A DNA stretch of 64,000 bases from Rhodeus uyekii (lineage: Eukaryota; Chordata; Actinopteri; Cypriniformes; Acheilognathidae). The notes beneath the pieces were generated by a model. The model was given only the letters and a program-made list of their open reading frames with translations. It did not search any database and was not told the DNA's origin. How positions within the stretch are numbered: position 1 is the stretch's first letter; each line of letters begins with the position of its first letter. The stretch spans positions 496,001-560,000 of the forward strand of contig JAWRVZ010000026.1 of the NCBI GenBank assembly GCA_037043235.1, in the 5' to 3' direction. Both the position numbers and the translations under genes were made by a program. Shown here one piece after another: positions 1-13,600 of the stretch.

Positions 1-914
1 TTCAACTGAAACATAAGCGGTCTGTAGCTCTGAATGAACCTGCCTTATCTCACTCACAAACTTTTGTGCACTACAGTGAATAATACATTCCTAGCATGAG
101 GTTGTTTAGTGTGTGTGGAAAGCAAGCACCTCACAGGAAACAAACTAAGCCCCTAACCACATGTGGCCCCACACCTGGCGCCTTTGGAGAGATAGAAAGA
201 GCCACGCAAAATGTTGGCACCAAAAAGGAAGCTTAAGGTCAGGAGTCCTGTTTGTTTTTGCGTGTGTGCGTGTTTCCTCCACTACACTTTAGAATAACAT
301 CCATTAACAAAGGGTTTGGATCCTGCTTCCCAACACTTTTAGGAAAGGGAGGGAGGAAGTGAGACCTAGAGGAGACCAAGATGACCGATTCAAGAGCGTC
401 ATATAGGGTAACTCGCAGGAAATGGTCAAAGAAAGAATGAGATTAAGAAGAAAATAGGGGGGTACCAGATGGCCAAAGTGGGAACCCAAGTAGTTGTTTG
501 TCTGAGGAGCCTTAATAGTCAGGTTAGACACAACATGGTTGAATGAACAAACACACACATGGTCTGAAACGGTTGAACACATCAGAGCTGTGTGAGGAGC
601 TTAGCGCCTCTTGGGCTGGCGCTGAGGCTAACATGGGGTTTGGGGATGCGCCACATGCTGGAGCTTAGGTGGGTTTATCACAGGAGGGGGCAAAGGGGAA
701 GGACATATTTATGGCAGAGAAGTTTTTTTCCGCGAGGCGGTTTGAGTGTGTTTTTGGATTTGTGATGGTTATGTAGGCTGTGCACGGCTGCCTTCATCTG
801 GCTGACAGTTCCTGAAGTTTTCCTGCTTTTCTCTGCATAACTACTTCATATTTAGTGTTTACTAATCCAAAAACGCAAAATGCACAATGAATAATATGAA
901 TGAAAACGTAAAAG

Positions 915-997
915 CTTGGTAAACAAACATGGTTTTGCAGGTTGGGTTGTGTATGTTGTATATATAAAAACAAAACCATGTTTGTTTGTTTACCAAG
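915..997. repeat. Imperfect hairpin / inverted repeat
   Basis: Positions 915-937 are repeated in reverse complement at 971-997. The right arm is the same sequence with one extra 4-nt AAAC unit. The loop is about 33 nt. Similarity continues weakly outward (GTAAAAGC against GTAAAATC), as expected for a small palindromic element or a hairpin born by inverted duplication. No coding role is seen. Confidence 0.7.
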
Positions 998-1261
998 ATT
1001 TTACAGTCCTCAGTTTTCATTGTTAAATCACACTATGGAAAATTATTTATTCACTATTCTAGGAATTAGTGATGTTACACAGAAGTGTAATTGTGCCTCA
1101 TGAACTTGTTGACTTGAACTTGAATTCTGTTTCTTGGTTTGGACTCTTGTTTTGACAATGTGACGGTACGTCTTTAAGTACTTTAATAATATATACACTA
1201 ATATACACAGGTTGGAGTTACTATATATTTTTTTTAAGTACTGTAATGTCACTTTTATTCT

Positions 1262-1420
1262 GTAAAATTGATCAAAAGTGGCAGTAAATGCTTTTGTTAC
1301 AAAAACATAAGGAAATGCTGTTTATTAAATCTTTAAAAAAATGTATCCGTTTCCACAAAAATACTAAGCAGCACTGTTTTCAACATTGATACTAAGTGTG
1401 TGTGTGCGTGCACGCACGCT
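1262..1420. repeat. Old dispersed repeat fragment
   Basis: The stretch from ATCAAAAGTGGCAGTAAA through CCACAAAAATACTAAGCAGC to AACATTGATACTA matches, from memory, a very common fish interspersed repeat. Other pieces of it lie at 5390-5510, 7800-8805 (interrupted), 34080-34120 and 47510-47690. The presence of several diverged pieces in one window supports a high-copy family. I cannot assign the transposon superfamily. Confidence 0.55.
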
Positions 1421-3545
1421 TGTGTGTGATAAATCATAACATTTAAATTATGCACACGAGAGCATCTGTGACTATGCTGGTCTTCAACGTTGTGGTGCTC
1501 AACTGGTTTTGCTTCAGGACCATCATTTGGCAAACCACCACAGCACCAAAATTGTTCATTATATAAAATTGAATTTCAATGGTTCCATGCTTTCGGCAAA
1601 CAATAATTCACTGCCCAAAACTCATTGTGGTTGTCACAAACCATTTACCACGAGTTCATGTAATCTGGATCATATTTTGTTTATTGCGTATGTTTGTTCA
1701 TGCTTTTGGACGGTAAGCGTACGTCACGCAGCCTGTTCATGTTAGCAGCGCTGTAATTTGAGAAGCTTAGCGTCTACAAAGTGACACGTCAATTTGATTG
1801 GATGCATGTCCTTTGATGCAATCCACAAATCATTTTCTCCTCCTTAAACGCATTTATTTGGAATGTGAGTGAATGTCGCTAGTTGCATGTCGTTTGTTTT
1901 TCACAAAACGCACAAGTCAGTCACGTGACTTTTTAGAACAGATTGGTGAAAGAACCTCTAATGTAAAGTGTGGCTGTTTAAACCCCTCAGTGTTGTAATA
2001 TTTTTTAATTCTTCACTGTTGGTTTTGAAGTCCTGTTTCAAACAAGCTCTAACAGGGCTGCATCTGTAGCGTGGCTGTCAAATCCCAGAGACTAACGTGA
2101 CCTGATGTGAGGGAGAGAAAGATAGCGAGAGATTGGCAGAGGGATGGCGAAAGATAGAGCATGCACGGTAGAGGGTTAATGGTGAAGATGAGGACGACTT
2201 TGATACAGGTCATATGCATGTCACGTGAGATATTCCTGAGTGGAAAAGTGGAGGGCTGCCAAAGAAAAAGCGAGTGACGAAAAAGCGCAGTCAAAAATGA
2301 TCAGGAAAATTATATTCTTTTTCAAAATAAAATCTTTCTGATTTTGATTGAAATCACCTCATTTGCTCTTCCTCCCGTTACTCTGTGTGATTGAGGGATG
2401 AACCATTGACTGAAAGTGCAGTGGAGCGTTGGATCCCCTTTGGGGAATGAGTACGCTCTCTTTTTCTTTTGTTCTCTCGCACTAATTCTCTTTCTCACCC
2501 CTCTAGCCCCCTCGACTCCCCTCGGATGCCTCGCCTGTTGCCAAGGTCTCTAGCAATTTTTTTTTTTATTCTTTCCATTGCTCCACATCCCTCGTTCCCA
2601 TGCTGGTGTCTTTCTTGGAAAAGTTCAGCTTGGTCGAGCGTGCCAGCCCACCTTGAGTCCTCACCCCTCAACCAAATCCTCCAACATTCCAGTAACTCTA
2701 CAACTTTTTCTCTCTCTTTCAGTTCACATGTCTTTGCTACATATTGTCTTCTCAAACTTTCCAAGTCCTTGTCTTCATGTATTTTTGCCATTCTCTTATC
2801 AAAGCTTCTCAGATAACCCTTCTGCTGGCCGCCTCAGGACAGCTCCACATAAATATGCCCTTTTCCTCGTTGGCTGGTTTTAGAGTTCTTACAAAGTTCC
2901 TTCACATCCCAGTCCATCAGGACCCCAACTCTCACCTTCACCAGTCATGAAGCACGAGGAGCCAATCAGCTCACCTACTACGACCCCTCACACCTCCCTT
3001 TCCTTTCCCAGCATGTTTTTGTTTTTCTGTGAATCGTCTAGCATTGTTGATCAATTATCGGGTCCATTTAGCAATTATGTTGCGGCGTACAGTAAGAGTG
3101 AAGCGAGATTGCGTAGCTCATTTGGTATGCGCGCCTTGTCGAGGCTGCTCTGTATTCCTCTGCCGTGGTTGTGAAATTGTTCGTGTTTTAATTATTCTCT
3201 TTTATAAAGGGATCAAAGGTGCTGCTGGCAGGGTAGGCCCTATTTTCATTCATGTTTGCGCTCAGGCGTATACTCCCACACAGACTTTTTTTTTTAGTTT
3301 TACTATGAATATGTTCTATTATTAAAACCGTGAAGCGCCTGCTGTAATGGTATAATGACTCCAGTTTGGCTCCAGCGCTGCAGGATTTAATCAGACAATA
3401 TATGTTGTAGACATTATGGATCTTGTAGGATAATTCACTGTGTCTGTGTTTAATCACTTAATGATTTAATCATTTAGGATCTCATGCCTCCTTTAGTATT
3501 TGTTCATGCATAGCAGGTCTGTGTGGAAAAAGTATATTTTCTTTA

Positions 3546-3797
3546 TTAAAGGGATGGTTCACCCAGAAATAAAAAATCATTGACTCATCTATATGTCGTT
3601 CCAATCCTGCATTACTTCTGCGGAACACAAAAAAAGGTATTTTGAAGAATGTTGAATTGACTCCCAGTGTATGGGCAAAACATTTTTAGATGACCTTATT
3701 TTATGTTCCACGGAAGACAGCAAGTCATGCAATTTTGGAATAACAGGAGGGTGAGTAAATGACAGACGTGTAGTTTTTGGATAATCTTTCCTTTTAA
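3546..3797. mobile_element. Palindromic MITE, TTAAAGGG-type ends
   Basis: It starts TTAAAGGGATGGTTCACCC and ends with a degraded counterpart (TCTTTCCTTTTAA). The internal halves mirror each other: TCTGCGGAACACAAAA on the left, TGTTCCACGGAAGAC on the right. This is the familiar cyprinid MITE with TTAA at its border. It is non-coding. Related copies lie at 54352-54965 and 55730-55975. Confidence 0.7.
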
Positions 3798-5389
3798 TTG
3801 AATCAATCACAGTTCATTGCATATTAATTGCAAACTTATATTTGCAGAGGAAAGCCCTGAAAATAAGATAATTTAAAGACAATGCATTGTTGTTGCAGAT
3901 GAAAACATTAAATATCTTATTTATTTAATGCAATATCTTTTTTTTTTTTTTATTGGTTTTAATAATTGTATTTATAAATTGTTGTTTTTATTGTTTATTA
4001 TTATTATTTATTCATTGTACATGAACCCATCAAGAGATTTGTAAACTATTTTGTAGTTTATCAGTCTGTCTGAGGCTTGGGCCTTCTTTTTATTCCTCCT
4101 CCTCACATGTTTTTCTTCTTTTTTTTTTGTTTTGTTTTTTTGGTCCATTTTAATTGTAATTAAACATACAGAATTAACACAGTATATTGACTACCCTAGT
4201 GCAAAAATCTGTGAAATGTCTATTATTCTCGCTCTGTAAACTGAGAATAATTCTTTATCATTATTAATGCATTCAGTGAAGTGTGTCAAGCCCAAGTCCA
4301 TGACAGATCTCCGTTCAAGGGAAGGACGCTGAGCATTATCACCATGCTGAATATGACCGTGATTACCACATAGTTTACAGATCCTCCCACTTGTTCTCTC
4401 TTACTCAGGGCTTTTTCACTTTCAGACTACCTGACAAAGTCTGACACTTTAACCTCTCTCTTTACTGATTACTTTATGTCTTCTGTCCCTTATATCTCCT
4501 TTTTCTCTTTCTCACCCTCAGTAACCCTCTGTAAAGTTAAATGTAAATGTACGACTCCATTTGCTACCTTTTAGTAATGCATGTAGTGGCGACATTGTCG
4601 TACTATACATGCTGAACTTTAGTTGTCAATTCACTAAAGCTTTTATTTACTTGAGTACATGTGTTAATTGAGATGTGTTATGCAGCTCAGGTGTTGAACA
4701 CAGCGCACAATTGATCAGAAGGCCTGGTCTGATTTACGTTTGACTGAATCCTGATCGATTCAGACTGTCATGGAGATTGATCACCAATACTCAGGCATAG
4801 CTATTGATCAGCTCACTGGTTGTGTCATCACTCGAGTCGCTGCATGTGTGGAGGAGGAGAGGGAGCAGTAAACACATTTCCTTCACCTCTTTATTGCACT
4901 TTCATCTCTGCCACACTGTAAAAGAGACATGTGCTGAGACTGGAACCTGAGCTACACATAATTATTGGTGTCTGTGAATTATAGCGGTTTGAATATTATA
5001 ACTACAGTATAATGCTGTCTGACACTGTCAAGAGTTCAACTCCAGTTCTCGCATTTCGAAAATGCCGTAATTACACGATTTAGACTTGCTAACCTTTTTC
5101 TGTAGAAGGTTTAACCAAATAAGGGTTCAGATTCGTGTGCAGACTGTGTTTTTACAGCTGCTTCATAATAATTATCTTTTTGAAATTGTTTGTCTGGTTA
5201 CACCAGCACAGTCTCATCACAATTTGTAACTTGTATCATATGAATTCGTACATTTGGTCTGTTTCTGCCCCAGTGATGGGAATTTTTAGGGGAGGACCTT
5301 CAAGTTTACTTTTTCCAAATAATTGTATGTTTTTGATTCGAAATTGCCACTTTATAACATAGTTAAGTTTTCCTGGTTAATTAATTTTT

Positions 5390-5510
5390 TCATGCTGAAT
5401 TTTGAACCGCTTTTTGAACTACTTACTCCAGTCTTCAGTGTTACAGGATCCTTCAGAAATGATTTCCTAGCAACAAACATTTCTTATCATTATCAATATT
5501 GAAAACTGTC
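5390..5510. repeat. Old dispersed repeat fragment
   Basis: It contains TACTCCAGTCTTCAGTGTTACAGGATCCTTCAGAAATGATT in pieces, the same module found at 8695-8760 (ACAGTCTTCAGTGTCACATG). It is a diverged copy of the fish repeat described at 7800-8805 and has no coding content. Confidence 0.5.
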
Positions 5511-7376
5511 GAAATGAACTGCTTCATATTTTTTTGGAACTGTGATACATTTTTTAAACATGGCACTAAACATGAAAACTGATCCTCAGATTAGATTCTA
5601 AAATTGTATTATCCTGTGAAAAACTAGTGGAAAGATCAAACAAACCACAATTGTTCTGGTCCAGTGTTCATTTATTCATAAACGGTCCCTTCAAATGTGC
5701 CTGATTGATGACAAATTACATTTGTTTGACAGCTAATTAGCAACTAGATGTTTTCTCACTGGCCAAGCTTGCAGTATTTGTAAATATGACATTTGCTGTC
5801 AGATTTTGAATGGACTATGACGTTCTAGATTGATGAAGGGATGATCTTTATCTTGAATCTCTGTTGATGTGAAGCTTATGGAAAGATGACCTCAGTCACA
5901 CCACGTCTTGTGTTTTCTGGCTTGTGTTGCAAGTTTACGCCTCAGATATTGAGGTAATTTCTTAACTAGGGCATAGACTGTGGGTCGAGTTTACTCTAAC
6001 TTTCTCAGTTTCTCCCTCTGCTCTCCATCTCCTCAATCTGTTTGGCTACCTTGCACTTTCTGTCTCTGGTCTGGAGTCTTTCATTAGCCTTTTTCCGTCG
6101 TCTCTCTGTCCACCCACTTAACTCAGGATAACCCCCCTCCTCATTTTTCTGCCCGTGTGCATTCTCTACCTCCCTTCTTTCCTTCTCTGACTTCCTTTGC
6201 CTCCTTCACTCGCTCTATCGCTTCTTCACAAAAGACTCCTGGTGACAGACCTGGACTGGCCGCCTTGCTCTCACATCCTGTCTTTTCTTCTCCTTCGTGG
6301 CCTCTTCTCATCCCTCACTTGGTTCATTCTCTGGCACACACGCACGTTCACAGTGAAGAAAGACCAATTAAAATCCATCTTGTCTTCTTGCTGTCTCCCA
6401 CCAAACTCTCTCTAGGGCCACTAATTAAAATAGAACCCTTTCTTTACCTCCCTCCATGTGTCTGTCTCTCTTTTCTTGTAACCCTTCTCTCTCTTAGCCC
6501 TCACCTCACTTCCTGTCTCACTTCATCTCAGCTGCTCCTTTGCTTTGGTTCTCACCTGTGAACTTGGGTAAAAAAACTTATTTTGTTGTTCTTTCTTTGT
6601 GTCTTTCTGTGAGACGTCTGTCCATCCTTTTTCTTTCTTTCTGTCTGTCTTTCTTTCTGAGGCTTCTGTATATCCTTTGTCTGTCTGTCTTGTCAGATCT
6701 CTCTCTCTCGCTCTCTGTCTTTCTTTTGGTGCCTTGTACACACTTCCTTTTAAAGTCAACAGTGTGTAAACAAATGGGAAATTGAATTCATTTACCAAGC
6801 CCCTAAGGGCCATTCTATGTTAATTCTTCCCCTATTAGTGCAACTTCACTTTTGACTTTGTGTGTGGAAGGAGAAGAATGAAACTCTCACTAATTAGCAT
6901 GAAGCTGTTATTGAGAGCCATGGTCCGTATCTGGTGCTGCGAGAATCTTTTGACCTTACTGAAATCCTCAGGGTTTCACTTTTCTTTCAGTGTTACTGTG
7001 GAGTATCACTTGAGTAATGTAAAAATTGCTTAATTCAGGTTGCTTAACTTTAATCTCTGTTTTAAAATTCACATTGTTGCTGCCTCCTTTTATCTGTGTC
7101 ATCAAGTACCAGCTAATTTTTGTGTTGTTGTCATGTTAATGTATTTGTTTCTCAGCAGTGACTGATCGCTAGCTCATATTAATATACCACGAAGTGGCCA
7201 AGCATGCGCTGAACCAAGCATGATTTAGTGCAGATCTTGCTGACACATCTGAAATCTGTTCTGTGGACTTGGAAAAATGCCATTTTTAGTGATTGTGGCC
7301 ATGAATTTCACTCATGATAGAAATACACCCTCTAATATTCCGACCCCCCCCCCCTCTCTCTCTCTATTTCTTTCAG

Positions 7377-7672
7377 GTTAACAGGAGATGATTACTCTGT
7401 CCAGGTCAATCTGAGTGATTATCTGGATATACTGTGTCCCCACTATCCTGCCGACCACCCGTCAAGTGGCAATGTGGAGACTCTGGCTCTCTACCTGGTG
7501 GCTGAGCGGCAGTTCAGGGGCTGCGTGGAGACTAAGGAGGCCATTAAGAGATGGGAGTGTAACCAGCCGTTCGCTCCCTATGGCCCTGTCAGATTCTCCG
7601 AAAAGATCCAGCGCTTCACACCCTTCTCCCTGGGCTTTGAATTCCTGCCTGGACATCATTACTACTATAGCT
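7377..7672 (+). CDS. efna3: efna3 exon 2, receptor-binding domain
   Basis: The acceptor follows a C-run plus (CT)n tract and ends TTTCAG; the donor is GTAAGT at 7673. The first base completes a codon begun in exon 1. The frame then reads LTGDDYSVQVNLSDYLDILC onward for 98 residues to HHYYYS. Family landmarks visible are NLSDYLDI (with a possible N-glycosylation sequon, N-L-S), CPHYP, the WECN motif and the FSLGFEF loop. The exon ends in phase 1. The lysine-plus-stop read-through of the donor is not part of the protein. Confidence 0.96.
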
Positions 7673-10600
7673 GTAAGTGAGCTGCAGTGTTGGAGAACAT
7701 GCACAGAAATGTCAATCAGGGTGACAACATAACTTTTTAAGATACATTTACACTAATTACACCTCAAATTGGGATACAGCCTTGGGACGATGCGTTTTTT
7801 GAATGTTTTTGAAAGAAATGTGTGATGATCATTAAAGTTAGATTTATTTGATCAAAAATAGTTAAAACGGTAATATTGTGAAATACAGTAATACCTCGGT
7901 TTACGAGTTTAATTTGTTCCAAGAGCTCGTAACTCAATTCTCGTACACCAAAACAATTTTCCCCATAAGAATGCACTAAAATCACTCGATTCGTTCCACA
8001 TGACCATAAAAGCCCATTTTAAATATTTTTTTGGTTTTACCCTATTAATTACAGTTAAATTATAACCATTAAGATCTCTTATAAATACTAATTAATAATT
8101 GACAAACTCAAAAAATACTTGACAATTTACTGTAACGCGCACTTTTGAGTAGCGTCGCTGCTGGCGTGATGGAACCAAGAGGAGGGTTTTGCTGCTTAGA
8201 GGGAGAATTTCGTACCTTCTTTCTTGAGGGTCATTGTCTATATGCTGTACTGTACGTATTTCACTACGTGAACAATAGCGATCACAATGAATGTTAACAA
8301 CACAAGGTAAAACCGCTGTAAATCACTTATAAAAGTATGCTCTGTGGTGAATGATGCAACCAAACCGAGCGACGCTGAGAGAATGAACGAGTTAAGGGGT
8401 GATAGGCTTTATGAGAGGCTGTCGTTAGGATATTTCCAGTAAAAATGCGCGTGAAGATGCTGTGCGTCAGGACTTTTCCACAAAAAAATGCACGTGGGTG
8501 AGGGAAAATATTTCTTGCACTCCGATACAATGCTTGTACACTGATGTGACTTTCCATGCTTGTACACCGATTTGCTCGTATACAAAGTCACTCGTAAACC
8601 GAGGTATTAATGTATTATTACTATTTAAAACAACTGTTTTCTATTTTAATACTTTTTAAAATGTAATTTATTCCTGTGATGGCAAGGCTGAATTTTCAGC
8701 ATCATTACTACAGTCTTCAGTGTCACATGATCCTTCAAAAATCATTCTAATATGCCGATTTCTCAAGAAACTTTTAATATTATCAATACTGATAACAGCT
8801 TAAAATGTTAGTTGAAACATGTTAATTGATACATATTTTTGGGATGTTATGGATCGTAGTTGATAAGTACGGACCAGGCCCCATTGCACATATGATACAC
8901 GCAATATTGGGTCAAAATACCCGTTTTAGCAAGTATTAAAAACACAACATTTCAAAAACAAAACATAACATTAAGGGATCCGTAATGAATAAAAAATTTA
9001 ATTTATTTCCAAAAAATTTATTTTAGATAAAGTATGTCATGTAGTTGATACCCTGGTGAGCAGTATTTGGAATGTATTTTTTGTTTGTTTATCTGCTAGT
9101 ACAACTTTCAACAAGTTTTGTTGTTTTTTATATGAATATTTATGACAACATACGTGAAAATGCTTTTTTTTTTTTTTGGCTCCGCCCTCATCCTATCGCC
9201 TCTTCTACATGCAGCCCAAAAAGGAAGGAAAGATAGTCCGTGGCCATAAAATTACATGACATTTTTCCTGTTTTTTTGTTTTTTTTACAGCTTTGGTTTC
9301 AGGCCAAAGCTCTACAATCCCCCCCTCTTATTTCTGTATCTCTTTCTCTCTCTCTCTGGGTTAGAAAGGCACACAAGGCATTTTTAACGAGTACGGTATA
9401 TTGCAAAAAAATCCTGAAAATGAAAATTTTAAAAAATATATATTTTTAGTTTTTATTTATTTTACCAGTGGTCAGTGAAAGGAGGTGCTTAACCTTTAGA
9501 ATATGTTGACGTTAACCTCAGGAGGTAAAACTAAATATATGTGCTTTTTTCTCTCTCTATTAATTTTTCATGAGATTCGCAAGTGTTGCTGCACTGTTGC
9601 ACTTTTGAGCAGAAGCAGTGTTATGTCTTTTGTGATTTATGTATTTAGTTTGTGCACCAAATCTAAACTAAATATAAGGGTTTTGGTAAATAAAGTTAGT
9701 TGTTAAAGAATAGTTTCCAGTTAATAAAAAAAATTACTAAATGATGATAAAAATAGGTCAAGCCCAAAATCGCATTGATACATTTGATGCATTTTAAACT
9801 AGCTGTATTTAATACTAAATTGATTTGTTTTTTTTTTACAAATGTTTTTTTTTAATCTGTTGCTTTTTAGTGTTACTTACATTTATGTTTATTCATTTAA
9901 CAGACACTTTTATATAAAGCGACTTACAACTGAGGAATACAGAAAGCAATTCTTCACGAAGAGGCAAAAGTACACAAAAAGTGCTCACAATACAAAGTTT
10001 CAGACATTGCATGGAGTAGTATAAGCCAGGAAAATGGAGGGACTAAAGGAAAGTGAAAGCATTGGGGTTTTTTTGTCTTCTGAATATCCTGCATTCCAAA
10101 GGAGATTGCTCCACCAACAAGGAACAGTGAACGAAAATGTTCTGGAGAATGATTTTGTCCCTCTCTGTGATTGTACCACGAGTTGTTGCTCAATAACAGA
10201 TCATAGGTTTATAGTAGGAGTTTAGACTCGTAGTAGCGAGTGGAAGTATGAGGGTGCTGAGCCTGTGTTGGCTCTGTAAGCAAGCATCAATGCAGCATGT
10301 GGGAGCCAGTGCAGAGAGATAAAGAGAGGTGGGACGTAGGACCTTTTGGGCTCGTTGAAGACCAGATGTGCTGCAGAGTTAGTCCAGCCAGAAGAGCATT
10401 GCAATAATTAAACCTGGAAATGACCATAGCCTGTATGAGAAGTTGTGTTGCTTGCTCAGTTAGGAATGACCTGAACCTCCTGATGTGGTGTAGTGCAAAC
10501 CTGCATGATTGAGGTGTCTTTGCGATGTGATCTTTGAAGGTCAGTTGGTCCTCAAAGATTACGGCAAGATTTTTGGCCGACCTTGATGGCGTAAATGTTG

Positions 10601-13600
10601 AAGAACGAATCTGTACGGTGTAGTCGTGCTGCAGAGATGGATCGGCAGGAAAGACCAGAAGCTCTGTCTTTGCCAGGTTGAGCTGCAGGTGATGCTCTTT
10701 CATCCATGCCGAGATGTCTGCTAGGCAGCTTATGATTCGCGCAGCTACAACTTTAGGAGTTTACCATATTCAACAAATGTGCCTCAATCCGAAATGCTGT
10801 TCTAAAGGAAAACATGATGTAGCTAATAATGGAAAATTTTAGATAAAGGGAACTATTTTAGATATAGGAACGCATTTAGGAGGACTAAGTTATCTCTTAC
10901 TTCAGAGTATGGTCTAACCCAGCATTGTAAGAACTACCAATGACTACCAATGTATGTTGCTTAGCTGAACACAGGCTAAAAGAGACTCTGGCACTCGCTA
11001 TTTTTAAACGGACTTAGTCCATAAACAAACTAACTGAACGAATATGGAAAATGGCAATAGATTGGCCAACACTGAAGTCCAGCTACTTCACTGTTGGCTT
11101 CAGAGTCTACTGGTGGTGCAAATGCAATCAGGAAAATGGCCCTAGGGGAAAGTTTTGTTGTTGGGGGACCGTCCTGGTGGCTAGTTCCTATAACTACCTG
11201 GTTCAAAAGCTCCTCAAGTGAACTTAGAACACCTGGTGTGAGGAATCTTGTAGGGTGAAGGATGACAGTCAAAAGGGAGCGAGTAGAAGAAGAGGAAGGA
11301 GTTGTCTTGAAAGAAAGAGTGGGACAATAAAGGCAAATGAGAGGGTGGGAAAAAGAGAAAGAGACAGAAGGGGGGAAAGTGTCTTTACATAAATTACAGC
11401 AGTGCTGACCAGGACAATAGAGCATTGTTCAAGCATGAGAGTGTATACACAGCATAGAGCTTTTGTGTCAAACTTCACGAACCCACCCCTACCCTGATAC
11501 TGTGTGTGTGTGTTTTTGTCTATTGTTCACTTCAAAGAAAGTGTAACAATGTGTCTGTCTTTTTAATTGTTTAAGCTTGATCCTGTAGCTGAAAACAAGG
11601 GATCAGTGTGTCCGATCTAAATTCAAGTTGTAGTTTGAGTCGGTCGATGTGTGTGCGTACAGAGGCATTTGAGGAATACAGCAGCATTTGATAGAGAAGA
11701 GATAACTGCTTTCAAGAAAAACTTTAATACAGGAGTACCTTTAACAGTGGCCCTCCCATTGGCTTATTTCCTTTTAGATTAATAACATGACTCAAGTTTT
11801 GCTCAAACCTGTGAAGTTTATGCAGCACGAGTCTGACTCAAAAAAAATCAACATGGGACATGGCTTAATGATATGATGATTTAAAAATTTTTTTTTAAAT
11901 GCATTCAAAATGTAGTTCCATAATGAGTATGTTTGGATTCCTGTATTAAAGTTAATGTCATTTTTGCTTAATCTTTTATTATTTCTCTAATAATAATAAT
12001 AATAATAATTGTAGAATAAAAATGGAAATATAAAAAAATATTTTAACAAAACTGCATATTTATTTTTAAAAACCTTCCAAATCAATTCCATATGTTGTAA
12101 CCAACATGTAGAAAGAAAACCGGAAATAGCATGATTTTTTTTTTTATGACGAGACGTGTTTTTCAGGTGCCATAATCGCATGATGTTTTAAAAGTTGTAA
12201 TTAAAAACATAAGTATATTAACAAATTAAGAATGGTACTTCTTTTAAAAGTAATTATATATTTAAGGTCCAAGGAAAATGTATGTAGTATAAAGTATTAA
12301 AATAATACTAAATAAATACTAAATAAAAATCTTACTTACACAATGAAGTAGATCAATTAAATTTATACTTTTCAAAACCATATGAAACTATTATAAACAA
12401 AAGAGTACATTTTCTAAACACTTGGCATATGTGTTTTTAACAAGATTTGTTTTTCTTTTGTTTATTGTGGACACTGCTATATGTCATTGACCCCTCACCA
12501 AATACTAAGACAAGTGAATGTCCATTTTTCAGTTAAACTTCCTACTTAAATTTTTATGCTGATAATACAATTTTTGAAGAAATAAAACTGCATCTTTTCA
12601 CAAGTGGTCTCAGACTTTTGCTTTGAAATTCAGAGTACCAGTGCTATGAATACATACCCATAAGGTACGGCACAAATGTATATGGGGTTCAGAAAACCAA
12701 AACACACACCGCACACATACAGCCCCGCTGGAGTCAGCCGTTCTCATTATCGTCAATGTGGAATTACTGCGCATGCTAAATGGATGTATCTGCGGTTGTA
12801 AGACATTCGGTTAAAAGCCTCTCTACTAGATGAAAATGGCTGCTGCTGTGGTGTGTGTTACTGAAATGTCTGTTATGGATTTATGGTTATGATTAAATGA
12901 GGAGCCAGAGAGGCTATTTAAAACGGTAGACCCACTCAAGCCTGAATTTTAAGCATCTCTACCTCAGACTTACTGCTCAGTTTCTGGGAAGAGATTCATA
13001 GCTTTATAGCCGTTATAACATGGCCTGATGCTAATGAGGTATGCACGGCATTATAGGGCACATGCTGTGTTTTAGGGTGGGTATGTGTACGTGTTCATGT
13101 ACATAAATTCTGTCTGTGTGAACAAGTTTGTTATGTTAAAACACCATATCATGTTAAAACACCAGCTTTCACTGTAAGAGTCATTTTAAAGGCGCTAGTA
13201 ATCCTTTTAGGTGGAAATTAATTGTATTTTTTTCATAAGACAAACACTCACCCGTAGCCTAATAAAAGCTGTTTTATTTGACATTAGATGGTCGTCTTGT
13301 GGTGGCTAACATGTTGAAATCGCACATTTTGCTTTGTGCATATCATCATTGCCACATTTGATGCATTAGAAATATGCATCAATCAGTTTGGCTATTGTTA
13401 GGAAGTAGTTTTTATTTTCTTATATGTTTAGCAAAACAATATAGTTTTTAGTTAAATGGGGCTGTTCATAATTTTTTCAAGTATAGATTATGGTGACTGT
13501 ATTATTAGTTATTGGTGATTATTTAGAGGAAGCCAACCTTTTCATATGTGGTGAAATACTGTTACCCTAATTGGAAGCCTGAATATTTTTGTCAGATTCA

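Larger units (their letters stand above)
1..7376. other. efna3 intron 1 (3' part), no exon seen
   Basis: I find no coding exon here. The region is assigned to the ephrin intron because the second ephrin exon begins at 7377 and no signal-peptide exon (expected to end around a V-Y-W-N-S-S motif) is recognisable. It holds a hairpin (915-997), an old repeat fragment (1262-1420), a palindromic MITE (3546-3797), another repeat fragment (5390-5510) and two plus-strand CT-rich blocks (about 2450-2800 and 6000-6760). The ORFs inside the CT-rich blocks are low-complexity S/L/F/P-rich and look non-coding. Confidence 0.6.

Noticed and set aside
2469..2816. ORFs on both strands over the same CT-rich block
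   Set aside because: Low-complexity S/L/F/P or E/R/K composition depending on strand, no domain; compositional artefact.
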